Origin: Yponomeuta sedellus
Lineage: Eukaryota > Arthropoda > Insecta > Lepidoptera > Yponomeutidae
DNA length: 64,000 nucleotides
NCBI GenBank assembly: GCA_934045075.1
Contig: OW203731.1
Span: forward strand, 16,693,570 to 16,757,569
Direction: 5' to 3'
Shown here: in pieces, positions 22,440-34,413 of the stretch
How the letters are laid out: each line of letters starts with the position of its first letter
Position numbering within the stretch: position 1 is the stretch's first letter
The notes under the pieces: generated by a model
The model's input: the letters and a program-made list of their open reading frames with translations, nothing else
Database searches by the model: none
Told to the model about the DNA's origin: nothing
Position numbers and translations under genes: made by a program

Positions 22440-23010
22440 TTTCAGTAATAAATTTCATAATTTATTACAAATACAAATACATACTTTATTTGTGAAATAT
22501 GGGTTGGTACAAACATCGTAATGCGTACAGTTGTAGGTAAAAACTTTCAGGTGCTCCATATTTTATTTACCTTGCGGCGTAAAAATATAAAAAACAAAAT
22601 TATGTACAATGTCAAATAAATTATTAGTTTGATGTCACTTTGTAATTGGTCAATAATTAGCTTATACAAATTATACAATTATTACACAATTTATTGGATT
22701 ATTAAATTTAAATTAAATTATTACAGAATTAAGCATTATAATGTCACACATCACAATAGGTTATCAATTTTAGCGACATCGAGATTACCTGGCAGTCAAA
22801 AATTCACTTATTTTGTAAATACATTTCTCTAATAAGTACTCGGTTAATTTCCTTTTAAATAAATTATTATTTAAATTTCTAATATCTTTTGGGACTTTAT
22901 TGTAAATCAATGGTGCCATCATAGCTGTATTTTGGCTTTGGGTACTTTAACTTTATCTACGAGTAAGTCACGTTTGTTTTTTCTGTCCGATCTTTCGTAT
23001 AACTCTGGGT
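22440..23010 (-). mobile_element. LINE 3' end (duplicate)
   Basis: Contains the last part of the reverse transcriptase frame (KGNPELYERSDRKN, KVKVPKAKIQL) and the 3' UTR described at 8,150-8,700. Upstream coding bases are deleted at a short TTTA/ACAA microhomology near 23,012. Confidence 0.7.
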
Positions 23011-23443
23011 TACCTTTAACAATTATTAAGAATTTGCATAAAAATAATTAACAACTAGGAACATGCATTACAGAAACAGCTTGGCCAAAACAAGTTTGCA
23101 TTTAAGCTATGTATTTAATAATAAATAAAAATACCGAATTTATGACCTACGTCTCTACCAACATAATTTTATATACATCTAAACATTCACATGCATAAAC
23201 TCTCGTACTCACACAACACACACAGAACTTATTTTAGGTACTTATATTGTATTAGCAGTTTGTTTATAGCGAATGTAAGTAAAACAATTAACAAACTAAA
23301 AAATTACAATAGGTATTTAGGGACGCATTCGGATATAGTGTAATTTTTTGGATAGACTCGCACACCGTGTAACCTCGCGAAATGATCTAGGCAAATCGCC
23401 TTATGATGATTCCGACGCGGCAGATAATCACATCAAATCACAT

Positions 23444-23643
23444 CTCATCATACTAATATTATAAAGGTAAAAGTTTGTGAGTGTGTATGTTTGTTACTTC
23501 TTCGCGTCTTAACGGCTGGAGCAATTTTAATAATACTTGGTATGGAGTTAGTTGACACCTTGGATTAACACATAGGCCACGTTTTACTGCGGGAAAATGT
23601 CTTATTCTCATGGGAAAATCGATAAACCGTGGGGCACAGCTAG
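23444..23643 (+). mobile_element. Small non-autonomous Helitron
   Basis: The head TCATACTAATATTATAAAGG and the tail CCGTGGGGCACAGCTAG|T fit the 5'-TC...CTAG-3' rule of Helitrons, which insert between A and T without target duplication. No open frame. The counterpart in copy 1 is damaged (10,380-10,521). Confidence 0.6.
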
Positions 23644-25975
23644 TTATAGATATTTACGATAGGTAGTTCGTAAACTGGCTGGTTTTCACTTGCTGTACCA
23701 CTGCTTGCGGTTATTTTCTTACCCCCCATCGACTTAAAATATATGTTATGTAGCATACATAAATGTGACACTTGAATCGAAGGTACAATCCTGGTGAGTA
23801 TAACCGTTCAGTGGATTTCGACAGATGATACAGAGATACATGAAACAGAAAAAAAATACAGATTTATTATATGTATACTTAGATATATTAAAACACACAT
23901 CAAAAAGAGTAGTGGTTTTCTTACTACAATAAACAAACAGATCATGTCAGTTTTTGATATAGAACTCCTTTGAAATGGCTTTACACCGATTTTTATAATA
24001 AATATTATGTACACTTGGTAGGTATGTCAAAAGTTCGTAGTCTAATTAATCTAGCAAAACAACCTTAACATTTAGTACTAGTAACTATTAAAATAATTTT
24101 TAAATATTCTTAATTGGTGGTCTTATTACCCACAGTTACGAGGTATTTTTCAGACACATTCGTTTAAGATACTTTTACTTGTTATAAGGTGTTTAATAAT
24201 TTTATTTTTGTTTCAGGTCGTCAAGTCATCTTATTCTGTGTTTTCGGTGATTTATTGAAGTTAAACAAATCTCCCAACATCCGTAATGGCAACCTCCACA
24301 AAAAAACGTCAACACAACACCGTTCACCAGTAGTTCTTTAGAATCCTAGTCAATGAGCCGTTTTAAGCAAAAATTCCCAAAACACTTCATAGATGGCGCT
24401 TATAGGCGTGCACATGCAAGAACAGCGATACGTATGTCAAATTTTGCTCAGCGCAGATTCATTTTGACAGCCGTATTCCGGTTATTCTATGGCCACGCCT
24501 GTAGGCGCCATCTATGAATTGTTTTGAATTGGTGCTGAAAATGGCTCATTAAGTCAAACGGTAATATTTATTTTAGACCGTGGGCCGGCTGTCGGTAACT
24601 TTACGTCATACTTTACCTAGATGACACCAGTTTGTGGTTGTCTATTTGAAATACTTACCTACGTGTCTTATACATTTATAGAGTTGTTAGTCTTCAACCT
24701 GGGAGTCAATTCTCACTTCATTAGCAAATAACTGGTATACGACTTCAAAGCTTTTGACTTGGAATTCTACATAAAAAGTCGAGTGACAGCCAAAATATAG
24801 ATTCTGCTAGATTGAATTCGAAGATAAATAAATGTCAAGTCATCTTATTTTTATGCGACAAATGTCTAAGCCTTCGAATATTTTGCGTCTACGCTTTCAA
24901 TTCGCATGGGCGAGAATCGGCCCCCTGGTAGATCAGCTACCGTCAGTAAAAAAGAGTGGACTATCTTGTATAAGATACACATCAAACCTGTCATTTGAAA
25001 GGCCTAAAGACGGAAACACATTATTAAAACGTGACTCGACGCGACGTGTCGACACCCGATGTACACCGTGCAATTTCCGTGCGCATGGAGTCGCGTCGGA
25101 TGTTCATTCATATTATTCATATTCTAGTCGTGGAAAATAGTACAGTTTGATTCGACTCAACACGCGTCGCGTTTCGTCGGGTCGCGTTTTAATAATGTGT
25201 TTCCGCCTTAATCCTTCGTAAACCTCTTAAACTTTGTTGTATGTTAAACGGGTCTAATCGCGATTATTGATTAGCTAAAACGTAATTACCTTATTTCCCT
25301 TATTTCAATAATTACCTTGTATTGGTAAATAAGGTAAATAATCGCGAGTAGACCCGTTTAATATATTACTAAGTATGAGTATCGGCAATCATTAAGAAAT
25401 ACTCCTAAACCTTGATTGCCACTTCTAATCTGCTTTTTGTCGGACGATTTTATACCCAGATTTTTTTGGTACAAAACGGCTCAGAAAGAATTACTCTAGG
25501 CCTAGGTTAAGTACAGAGCTGTTTTTTTATGAAAATGATGATAGGCCTCTCAAATGCATATTTGACGAAGATCACACACAACAATATATACTTACTCTGT
25601 AAAAAATATAGCTACACGTAGATAGATTTTTACAGAACTTTCAGACAGTGTTGGCGCAAAGCAGCCATCAACTAATAATGGTACTGAACGTGGCGTTACT
25701 TCTCGCTCACACAATAGATACAATATTTTGTGAGGGAAAAGCCAATTATTGGGCATGTAATTCTTTTCTTAAATTTACTGAGTTATCATATATACATGCA
25801 CATAATACCACTATAATTAACACATACTTTTCTTGTTCAATTATAAGTCAGATTTAATATTACCACTATGCAAATTATTAAAATGACTTTAAACACGAAC
25901 TTTGAAAGTCTTTTAATAAAAAAATGCGACTGTCAAGAAGCACCTAGTAAATGTATCACTGCAATGAAATAATAT

Positions 25976-26160
25976 GATATGGTATGGTGTGGTATGGTTT
26001 GGTATGGTGTGGTGTGGTGTGGTGTGGTGCGGTGCGGTGCGGTGCGGTGCGGTGCGGTACGGTACGGTACGGTACGGTACGGTACGGTACGGTATGGTGT
26101 GGTATGGTATGGTATGATATAATATAATAATTATGATTGAATATAATATGATATAATATA
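25976..26160. repeat. Pentanucleotide satellite (TGCGG/TACGG/TATGG variant)
   Basis: Fourth tract of the family, with TGTGG and TGCGG units on the left side and TACGG then TATGG on the right. It lacks the CACGG/CAGGG core of the other tracts, so it is a separate expansion at the matching position of copy 2. Confidence 0.95.
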
Positions 26161-26510
26161 AACATCGTGTCAAAGTGTGTGCTATCGAACTCTTCCGATA
26201 CGGCTTCACCGATTTTTATTATTAACATTAACATTTCATTTACATACAATCACATATCCATTGCTTCTGGCCCCACACTAGGATACTCTGTGTCGTTATT
26301 TATTATTTTTATAATACATACGTCGATGGATAGGTCTGAGAAATTTTCGTAGACCAATTAATATGACGAAATAACGTTTGTGGGTGCAGTCAGTTATATG
26401 TAATATACTAGCTGCGAACTTCGAAATCAATGGCGAAATGAATTTTTCGATCCGAGATATCCTAATAGGTACCGAGATTTCAAATAAAATAAGCTCGCCA
26501 TGTACACTTT

Positions 26511-29345
26511 CTTATTAGTCGCGGCCAGTGACTGCCCTAAAGCAAATGGCCGCCTGTTCATAGTAGACCGGAAAACTAAGATACAATTCCTCGTCGACAC
26601 GGGTTCAGACCTGTGCGTGTACCCAAGGTCAGCTATACGGGAGCCGCAAAAGAAAACAAAATACGAACTGTACGCAGCAAACGGTACTATCATAGCTACA
26701 TATGGGTTTAAGCAGCTGGAACTCGACCTCGGCCTTCGCCGTGCATTCACTTGGCGCTTCATCATAGCCGACGTATCGAAACCCATAATCGGCGTAGACT
26801 TCTTAGGTTTCTACAACCTACTAGTCGACTGCCACAACCATCGCCTCATCGACGGACTGACATCGCTGACGGTATGCACACCGCGCCAACAAACAACGGA
26901 GGCAATCTCATCTGTGCGCACTATACCGGCAACTGAAGACACAACCTATTACAAGATTCTTCGCGAATATCCTAAAGTCACCCGTCCGAACGGCAAGCCA
27001 AACGATCCGAAGCACAATACGGAGCATCATACAATGACGACGCCAGGACCACCTGTTTCCAGCAGACCTCGCCGCTTAGATCCAGAAAGGATGCAAATAG
27101 CAAAGAAGGAGTTTGAAGACATGCTACAAGTTGGAACTGCACGCAGATCTGAAAGTCCATGGTCTTCAGCATTACACCTCGTGCCTAAGAAAGACAAAGG
27201 TTGGCGACCATGCGGAGATTACCGGCGCTTAAATGCACGCACTATCCCAGACAGATACCCCATTAGGAATATCCAAGACTTCGCCTACCAGCTATCCGGT
27301 AAGAATATCTTCACAAAGATAGACCTTGTGAAAGCCTATAACCAGATCCCAGTCCACCGCAAAGATATACCCAAGACAGCAATCACAACTCCATTCGGGT
27401 TATTTGAGTTCCCATTCATGACATTTGGGCTACGCAACGCTGCGCAAATATTTCAGCGATTCATGGACGAAGTGCTTAGAGGACTTGACTTTTGCTATGG
27501 ATATCTCGACGACATTTTGATTTATTCAGAATCTAAGGAGCAGTATCTCCAACACCTGTGGCAACTTTTCGCACGTCTAGTCGAGTATGGCGTACTCATA
27601 AACACTGCCAAGTGTGTTTTTAGCCAAAAGGAAATCGAGTTTTTGGGCTTTCATGTATCCGCAGCCGGCATCCGCCCATTAGATTCTTAAGTCCAAGCTA
27701 TCCAAGACTATCCAGCACCGAAAACGAATAAAGAGTTTAGGCGATTCCTCGGAATGCCTAATTTTTATCGGAGGCTTATCTCCGCAGCAGCGAAAATCTT
27801 GACGCCACTGCGAGGATGCGAAAATGATGCATGAAATGAAATGGATGCGAGGATGCAAGATGCGAAAGGGAACAAGCCAGTCAACTTGACGTCGGAGCAG
27901 ATGAAGGCTTTCCACGACAGCAAGGAGAGTCTGTCAAAGGCTACGCTGCTTTGCCATCCAGATCCAGAGGCGCAACTGGCTATACAGACAGATGCGTCAG
28001 ACGTCGCCATTGGAGCAGTCCTCCAGCAACGCAAGGGCGATGTATGGCAACCGCTGGCATTCTTTTCTAGGAAACTGAGCCCGTCACAGAAAAAGTACAG
28101 CCCCTATGACCGTGAGCTACTTGCAATCTACGAAGCTATCCGGTACTTCAGATATATGGTTGAAGCACGCCCATTCATCATTTTCACTGACCATAAACCA
28201 TTAACCTTCGCCTTTTCCACACCTCGCGATTCATGTTCACCTCGCCAATTCAGATATCTTGACTTCATTGGACAATTTAGCACAGATATCAGATTTGTAG
28301 CCGGCAAAGACAACTCAGTCGCAGACGCTCTTTCCCGCATAGAGGAAATACAAGCAGCAATAGACTACCAGTCTCTAGCGCACGACCAGGCCACAGATGA
28401 CGAACTTCGACGGCTGCTGCAACAAGGTTCGAGTCTCAAATTAGAAAAAATGCCAATCACAGACACGCAGGTGCACTTATACTGCGACACGTCTATTCCA
28501 GAGCCAAGACCTTACGTAACACCGTCATTCCGGAGGCAAGCTTTTGACGCGCTGCATAACCTCAGTCATCTCGGAAAAAAGGCTTAAGTGCGACTAATAA
28601 CTGAGAGGTTTGTTTGGCCGGGCATAAGAAAGGACTGTCGACAATGGGCAAAAGAGTGCATTGAATGTCAACGCTCGAAGACTACGAGGCATACCTCGGC
28701 ACCTCTTGCAACCTTCAAGACCCCAACAGCCCGCTTTAGGCATGTCCACATGGACATAGCGTCCCTTACCCCTATCTTCTGGCTTCAGATATTGTCTCAC
28801 GATCGTCGACCGCTTCACTCGTTGGCCTGAGGCATATCTGCTGGAAGATATAACAGCAGAGACCTGCGCTCGCAGCTTTGTATCAGGATGGATCTCGCGG
28901 TTCGGCTGCCCCGAACGCATCACGACTGATTGTGGGAGCCAATTCACGTCCCAGCTCTTCGCATCCATCGCAAATCTGATCGGAGCTACACATCACTCAA
29001 CAACAGCCTACCATCCTGCTGCAAATGGTCCAGTGGAGAGGCTGCATCGGCAACTAAAAGCTGCAATTACGTGCCACGCTCACGCTCGCTAGACCGAAGT
29101 GCTGCCCATGGTACTCCTTGGCATCCGCAGCTCATGCAGGGAGGATTTACAAGCGTCAGCAGCAGAACTAGTTTACGGCGAAACCTTGCGCCATCCTGGA
29201 CAGTTTTTTATGTCATCAGATGACAAAGAGGTCGACTGCAGTGATCTCGCGAGCAGACTGCGCAGCCACATCGCCCAACTGACGCCGCAACCTACATCTT
29301 GGCATACCAGCAGCAAGCGGACCTTTTACATCCCTAAAGAGTTAA
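26511..29345 (+). mobile_element. Ty3/gypsy pol, decayed (gypsy-A)
   Basis: A plus-strand pol without gag or LTRs. At 26,511-27,690: aspartic protease [12 protein letters not shown] and reverse transcriptase with [14 protein letters not shown] and [10 protein letters not shown]. An in-frame stop at 27,688 and another near 27,835 separate this from the RNase H part (27,841-28,587; QTDASDVAIGAVLQ, FTDHKPL, VADALSR). A third in-frame stop precedes the integrase zinc region (28,588 on; FVWPGIRKDC, CIECQRSK). All of these keep one frame to about 28,760, where a frameshift enters the catalytic core (VDRFTRWPEAYL, ITTDCGSQFTS, PVERLHRQLK). The frame shifts again near 29,100 and ends at RTFYIPKEL. 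It would copy and integrate its own RNA, but three stops and at least two frameshifts make it dead. Codon use is GC-richer than its flanks. Confidence 0.92.
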
Positions 29346-29581
29346 ATCATTTCAACCTGCAACAACTCTACAAGCTGAACGAGAAAATCAAATGTTAGTA
29401 GAAGCAGCCCGATCAACGTTATTTGCGAAAAATTTACCACCCAATCTGTGGGCAGAGGCTATAAACCGAGCAGCATATGTAATTAACAGAACTGGAAAAA
29501 GCTCAGTTGATGGAAAAACTCCATTATGAATTATGGTCAAACGAAACATTTGATATCAACAACCTTAAAGTGTTTGGTACT
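29346..29581 (+). mobile_element. Ty1/copia integrase fragment, left part of a split element
   Basis: Reads LQQLYKLNEKIKC and then, after a one-base frame change, LVEAARSTLFAKNLPPNLWA, EAINRAAYVINRTGKSS and NLKVFGT, the C-terminal half of a copia integrase. It starts abruptly against gypsy-A, so the copia gag, protease and first part of integrase are missing. It stops at the GTACT target site of gypsy-B and resumes on the far side at 54,600 (PVYVHIPKEKRRKWDPKG), so the two pieces were one gene before the insertion. Confidence 0.85.
29577..29581. repeat. Target-site duplication GTACT, left side of gypsy-B
   Basis: Pairs with GTACT at 54,595-54,599. Both lie directly outside TG...CA-bounded 168-bp repeats. 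Confidence 0.9.
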
Positions 29582-29749
29582 TGTTATATTTGTACATGAG
29601 GTGTTTGTGGGTTTTAACACTACTATTTTAAAACACTGAAATACTCATATTTACGTTTATTTAATTATTTACATCGGAAACAAGCAAACACAACTTAGCC
29701 ATTCTGTGGCATATACTAAAACCGAAAATCAGTGTTGTCATGTATGACA
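29582..29749 (-). mobile_element. Gypsy-B 3' LTR
   Basis: 168 bases from TGTTATATTTG to CATGTATGACA (plus-strand reading), with about five differences from 54,427-54,594. Read on the minus strand it follows a purine-rich GTAGGAGAG (29,750-29,758), the expected polypurine tract, so it is the 3' LTR of a minus-strand element. Confidence 0.88.
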
Positions 29750-29759
29750 CTCTCCTACA

Positions 29760-30045
29760 ACTTCTTCTTCAGGCTTTATTAGTCCACTGCTGGACATAGC
29801 CCTCCCCTAATGAGCGCAAGGTTGTGCCATAATTGGGGGTAATGCCCATAATCCCCACGCTTGGCATGCGGGTTGGGGATCGCAGTTTGGTGGAATTGTA
29901 CTGCAGGAGGCGCTGCTGCCCACCCCCCGGTTTGTATCCATTAGTCGCCTTTTACGACACCCGCGGGGAGAATTTTGGGTTGGTGCTATTCTCTAGGCCG
30001 ACACCACAAAGCCCCTCCACCTAATTAAACAAAAAAAAAACTAAA
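29760..30045 (+). mobile_element. LINE/SINE 3' end-like repeat
   Basis: Contains 'gtccactgctggacata', a motif seen at the 3' ends of abundant lepidopteran LINE/SINE families, a GC-rich body and an A-run at about 30,029. It sits in the 3' untranslated region of gypsy-B. Exact ends are not resolved. Confidence 0.5.
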
Positions 30046-30073
30046 ACTTAAGCATGCATCTAAACATTTAAAC

Positions 30074-30750
30074 TCACTTATCATTAATGGCTTGGTCACA
30101 GGATATCATTTGACTTACATGTCTTTTCCATCTCATACTATCTACATCAATAAAGTAAGTGACACCAGGTATAGACTCATCCACAATTGTACCTAAACTC
30201 CAGGGTTTACGGCCTTTCCTGATGTCCCGTGCTATCACTTTCTGTCCCACCTTAAAATCAACAATCCTGTGACCCTTATCGGAATCAACATTTTGCTTAT
30301 TCACCAAGTCCTGAAATATTAGTGTTGGTCTTAATAATGAAAATCTACTTCTAATTTCCCTCCCCAACATTAAACGAGCTGGTGATACCCCAGTTGACTT
30401 GTGGTGAGTGATTCGATAGTCAGACAAAAATATACCCATGGCGTAATCCAGTGATTTGCCACTCTCTACAATTTTCTTAATATTTGACTTGAAAGTTTCC
30501 ACAAACCGTTCAGCTGCACCGTTTGTGGCCGGAAAGTGAGGCGGTGTAAATGAATGCTTCATACCCACTGTTTTACAGAAGTTTTCGAATTCATTACTAG
30601 TGAAAGATGTACCATTGTCGGTAACCAAATGTACCGGGAAGCCAAAACGTAGAAACAATTCTTTGAATTTTAAAATATAAGAGTACTTCCTATATTTGAC
30701 ATTAAGAAAACTTAGGTGGGACAGCTCTAAAAGTGGTTGAGTATCTATAT
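30074..30750 (-). pseudogene. Gypsy-B integrase, C-terminal part
   Basis: The minus-strand frame contains FGFPVHLVTDNGTSFTSNEF with the second catalytic aspartate, NGAAERFVETFKS with the catalytic glutamate, and a C-terminal part with DFKVGQKVIARD ... RKPWSLGTIVDE, the GPY/F-like tail of gypsy integrases. The first catalytic aspartate, the zinc-binding N-terminus and RNase H are missing, and the frame breaks near 30,750. Together with the gag and protease at 43-45 kb and the reverse transcriptase at 42.8-43.3 kb it belongs to one minus-strand element bounded by the 168-bp LTRs. Confidence 0.85.
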
Positions 30751-30814
30751 TAATAATTTCGTCAAGGGGTACGGTAGACTCGATCGAAACCTTACATGAA
30801 AAACAAAACATCAA

Positions 30815-31120
30815 AAAATATTAATTTCGAGTCGACAACATGTACTTATCCGTAAAATTCGGATTATGGAGAATTTCGTTAAATTGTAATTGTAAATTGC
30901 ACTGACAAACAAACTGCAATCGCCATCAGGTACGCCTCGCCAATCAACACATCGCGTGCGTCGCGTCAAAAAAGTATCCATCACAAAGAATTGTCTCATG
31001 TGACTGTAAAAAGAAACGTCCTGCTGGAAACATCTAATAACATCTAATTGTTCTGTGTGGAAACATAATAAATACTTTTCTTCAGTCGTTGACATTTTGC
31101 GAAACGTTTGACACTTTTTA
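30815..31120. other. Unassigned DNA between gypsy-B integrase and the Helitron-like repeat
   Basis: A minus-strand open frame covers it but shows no gypsy or other domain. Its origin is unknown. Confidence 0.35.
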
Positions 31121-32622
31121 ACCGACTTCAAAAAAGGAGCAGGTTATCAATTCGACGCGTACCTATATTACTTTTTTTTACTATGTTTTCGCATATCTTA
31201 ACCGATTTGGATAATTGTTTTTTGTTGGACTAGGTGTAGCGTCCCATTGGTCCCATTTTAATTTGGTGAAGATCTGATCAAGATTCAGAGATGGAGAACA
31301 AAACTCTTCAATGAACAGTAGCAAATAAGGCCTAATAAAGCCCATCCATTAGTAAGATGCATATTTTTCAGAAAATTTTGAGAAAATATAGCGTAAAAAT
31401 TGTCCCAGGTCAATCTGGTGATGTTCTGATGAAGACTTTCAGAGATGGAAATTGAGAACTTCAAATATTAAGGCAAAAAAAAAGTTAAGTTTTGATGTTA
31501 TAAACACTTTGTTAATCAAATACTTTCGGTAACTCATTCTCTGGTGTGTGGTGGACATTGTTACGAAGATCATCAGCTCGAATGTCGTTCTTGAGGGGTT
31601 CTAAGCTTCTATTCTACATAGAAATATGGGGTTTTCACTTAAGTGCTTATTTCAACTCTCACTTTCTACAGCCGAAAATTTGGAAGTCTGATGATGACCA
31701 GCTTAAGCACAACCAGATCTAGGGCACCATTGCACCTAGAAACCCTGGATTAAAGTTAAAATGTATAGTTTCATTTTCACTTGCTACACTAGGAATATTA
31801 AGAGTCAGCCCAAGATCATCAGTTCGAATGTCGTTCTTGAGAGGTTCTAAGCTTCTATTATAGATAGTCGTTCTTGAGAGATTCTAAGCTTCTATCTAGA
31901 TAGAAATTTGACGTTTTCACTTAAGTACTTAATTTCTTTGTCACTTTCTACAGCCGAAGATTTGGAAGTCTGATTATGACCAGTTCCAGAACACCCAGGT
32001 TTAGGGCACCGTTGCACCTAGAAATCCGGAATTTAAGTTGAAATGTGTAGTTTCATTATTACTTGCTATGTAGAATAGCCCAATAACATGTTCCGTTGCA
32101 CCTATAGAACAGAATTTAAGTCAAAATACATACATTTTACTGTTGTGGTTATTAGTCGCTTATTATAAAAGTCACATTGTCTATTCCCTAAAAATAGTAA
32201 AAAAAAAATCTTAAATAAAAAATCAATACTGACTTCTGTACACTATAAGGACATCTTGGAGTCGGTGGCCAAAATGTATGTTTTGGTTTGGAACTAGACA
32301 CCGATTTCAAGATATACTTCTACAATCCCTAGGTATATACGAATTTTGAATTTATAGGTCATATTCCTTATAATTATTTCTGCGTTTTTAGTGCCTTTTA
32401 CTGTACAGAAGTCGTTTTTTATTTATAATTTTAATTTTATTTATGATATTATTTACTGTATTTATTAAACACAATGAACGAAGCTACACGAATCTATGCC
32501 TTGCTTACCTTTAATATTCCTTGAGAACCGATGACTACAGAAATGTCTACCTCCATTTTGTATGTACCTAGATGTGTATTATGAGTCACATTTCACCCGA
32601 GCGAAGCCGGGTTTTCATCTAG
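31121..32622 (+). mobile_element. Helitron-like non-autonomous repeat
   Basis: Begins at the common lepidopteran repeat head ACCGACTTCAAAAAAGGAGC and ends CCCGAGCGAAGCCGGG, TTTTCAT, CTAG|T, which is the Helitron 3' arrangement of a GC hairpin 7-11 bases before CTAG. No helicase or replication-initiator gene is present. It contains an internal imperfect duplication of about 240 bases (about 31,565-31,800 and 31,803-32,050, marked by 'tcgttcttgaga.gttctaagcttcta'). It interrupts the gypsy-B pol downstream of the reverse transcriptase. The 5' end does not show an obvious A|TC start, so that boundary is a guess. Confidence 0.55.
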
Positions 32623-32726
32623 TTCTCTTTTATAATACTGATTCCATTTTTATTTATGTGATAACCAAAAACATCTATTTGTTTCCTGAAAAATTTACAT
32701 TTTTGAATTTTTAGTTTTAAACCTGC
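32623..32726 (-). pseudogene. Gypsy-B reverse transcriptase continuation
   Basis: On the minus strand the bases left of the BEL element read AGLKLKIQKCKFFRKQID and then FGYHINKNGI, the sequence expected directly after the YVDD-like region of a gypsy polymerase. This continues the frame of 42,833-43,349 exactly when the Penelope and BEL insertions are skipped. Confidence 0.85.
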
Positions 32727-32984
32727 TGTGCAGTATGAGGGGGTTTTCGGGGCTCCTTCAATAATTTATTTTATTCGGTTTAATTGCAAATTGATTTTAT
32801 TTCAATAAACGTTAGAAATTCGTTAAAAGAGACGTTAGAATGGTAACAGACAAGCGAGTAGATCCCCAGCGATAGGTGGGGGTTTTTTTAATTCTTATTT
32901 TCGATCATAGATGGCGATACATGTTGCACCGCTATGAGTCTCCAACAAATGGCTCTCAAGTCGTAGAGAATAGTTGCACCTACA
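32727..32984 (-). mobile_element. BEL/Pao 3' LTR
   Basis: Plus-strand reading starts TGTGCAGTATGAGG and ends GTTGCACCTACA. On the minus strand it is preceded by the G-rich tract GGCCGGGGGCA, a good polypurine tract. It differs from the 5' LTR at several positions, including a poly-G length change. Confidence 0.88.
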
Positions 32985-33064
32985 TGCCCCCGGCCTTAGA
33001 AGAACCGCTTCCAATGGAGTCTTCGATTTTGTGGTCTTCCGGCTGCAGCGGCAGTGGGCAGATT

Positions 33065-34412
33065 TTAGAGAACGCTCTTCGTGTGAACGCTCCCAGTTGC
33101 AGTACGGATGTCGGCGACTCGAGAAACTCCGTCTGTGCCAGGGAACGTTCTTATTATCCGTCCCAATCGCCATTTCAGAGGTGGCAGGTGATCATCTTTG
33201 ATAAGTACCAAGCTGTCCATAGCGATGTCTTGTTTATTCGTTTTCCACTTCGTCCTTGTTTGTAATTCGGACACCATACTCCTTGCTTCATCGCTGCCAG
33301 AAGTGCTGGCGAAGTTGCTCGATGCGCTGATAACGGTTCAATCGTGAAGTCGTCGCAGCAGACAGGTCTTCGCAGGCAGGAGCAGTTAACGTCCGGCCAA
33401 TAAGGAAGTGACCAGGAGTGAGCGGAGTGAAATCGCTTGGGTCTGTGGAAAGAGGGGACATAGGACGGGAATTGAAGACGGCTTCGATTTGTGTTAAAAC
33501 CGTGCTAAGCTCTTCGTACGTTAATCTCGCGTTGCCTACGATGCGTCTAAGGTGATGTTTACATGACCTTACCCCACTCTCCCACAGGCCCCCAAAATGA
33601 GCTGAATATGGTGGGATAAAATGAAATTTGATGCCGTCAGTTACGGCGAAATCGATTATTTGCTGAGAATGATCACATAAAAATACTGAAAATTTCTTTT
33701 CAGCCCCTACGAAATTTTTTCCGTTATCGGAATAGATAGCATCAGGTTTACCCCTTCTGCTAATGAAACGTTTTAATGCTAAAATAAAATCGTCAGTGGA
33801 TACACTGGTTACTAGTTCCAAATGCATAGCTCTAGTTATAAAACAAATAAATAAACAAACATACGATTTTGTGAGTTGGGCTCCTCTGCCCTTCCGATTG
33901 AGTATGTACATTGGCCCAGTATAGTCTACGCCTGTTCGTATAAATGGGAAACCAGCGTCCAAACGCTCGGCTGGCAAATTTCCCATAATAGGTGTCAACG
34001 TTTTGCCTTTGATTCGCGTGCAAATTACACAGTCATGAACTATTTTTCTCACAAGATTTCTTGCCCTCAATGGCCACCAACACTCGCGAATTGTTGACAA
34101 GAGTAGTTGTGGACCGGCATGAAGTAAGCGCAAATATTCATGTCTCACTAATAGTCTCGTAAAATGGTGTTTACAACACAACAACATCGGATGTGTCTTA
34201 TCGTAGCTGAAACTGGAGGAATTCGATAGTCTACCACCGACTCTAATCACTTTGTGTTCATTTAAGAACAGATTAAGACCGGATAGGTATATGACTCGTT
34301 TGCATTTTATTTGTCTTAATTGGCGAATTACTCGACAAATTCGCGTACACGTCCGGAAACGATTCAATCTGCGCGCATCTAGTTAGTTATCTAGATGCGC
34401 GCACTCATGCTA
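33065..34412 (-). pseudogene. BEL/Pao integrase
   Basis: The minus-strand frame 34,367-33,288 is a nearly complete BEL-type integrase: HHCC region (HEYLRLLHAGPQ ... CVICTRIKG), DDE residues in TGVDYTGPM, AIYSDNGKNFVGA and FGGLWESGVRS, and a tail ending LNRYQRIEQLRQHFWQR. A stop or frameshift near 33,285 separates the C-terminal domain at 33,277-33,065 (LVLIKDDHLPPLKWRLGRI, TFPGTDGVSRVADIRTA). At its N-terminal side a small inverted repeat (34,370-34,403) breaks continuity with the upstream frame ending TGSLSVEELN. It would join element cDNA to the chromosome. Confidence 0.88.
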
Positions 34413-34413
34413 G

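Larger units (their letters stand above)
21310..26510. repeat. Segmental duplication, copy 2
   Basis: Matches copy 1 (6,590-16,046) in direct orientation, a few percent diverged, without the MITE, SINE and LINE insertions of copy 1. It ends at 26,510, where the shared 'gccatgtacactttctt' gives way to the gypsy-A protease region. Confidence 0.85.

Noticed and set aside
30811..31131. Minus-strand frame of 106 codons between gypsy-B integrase and the Helitron-like repeat
   Set aside because: No similarity to gypsy or another family could be seen and it has no conserved neighbours.
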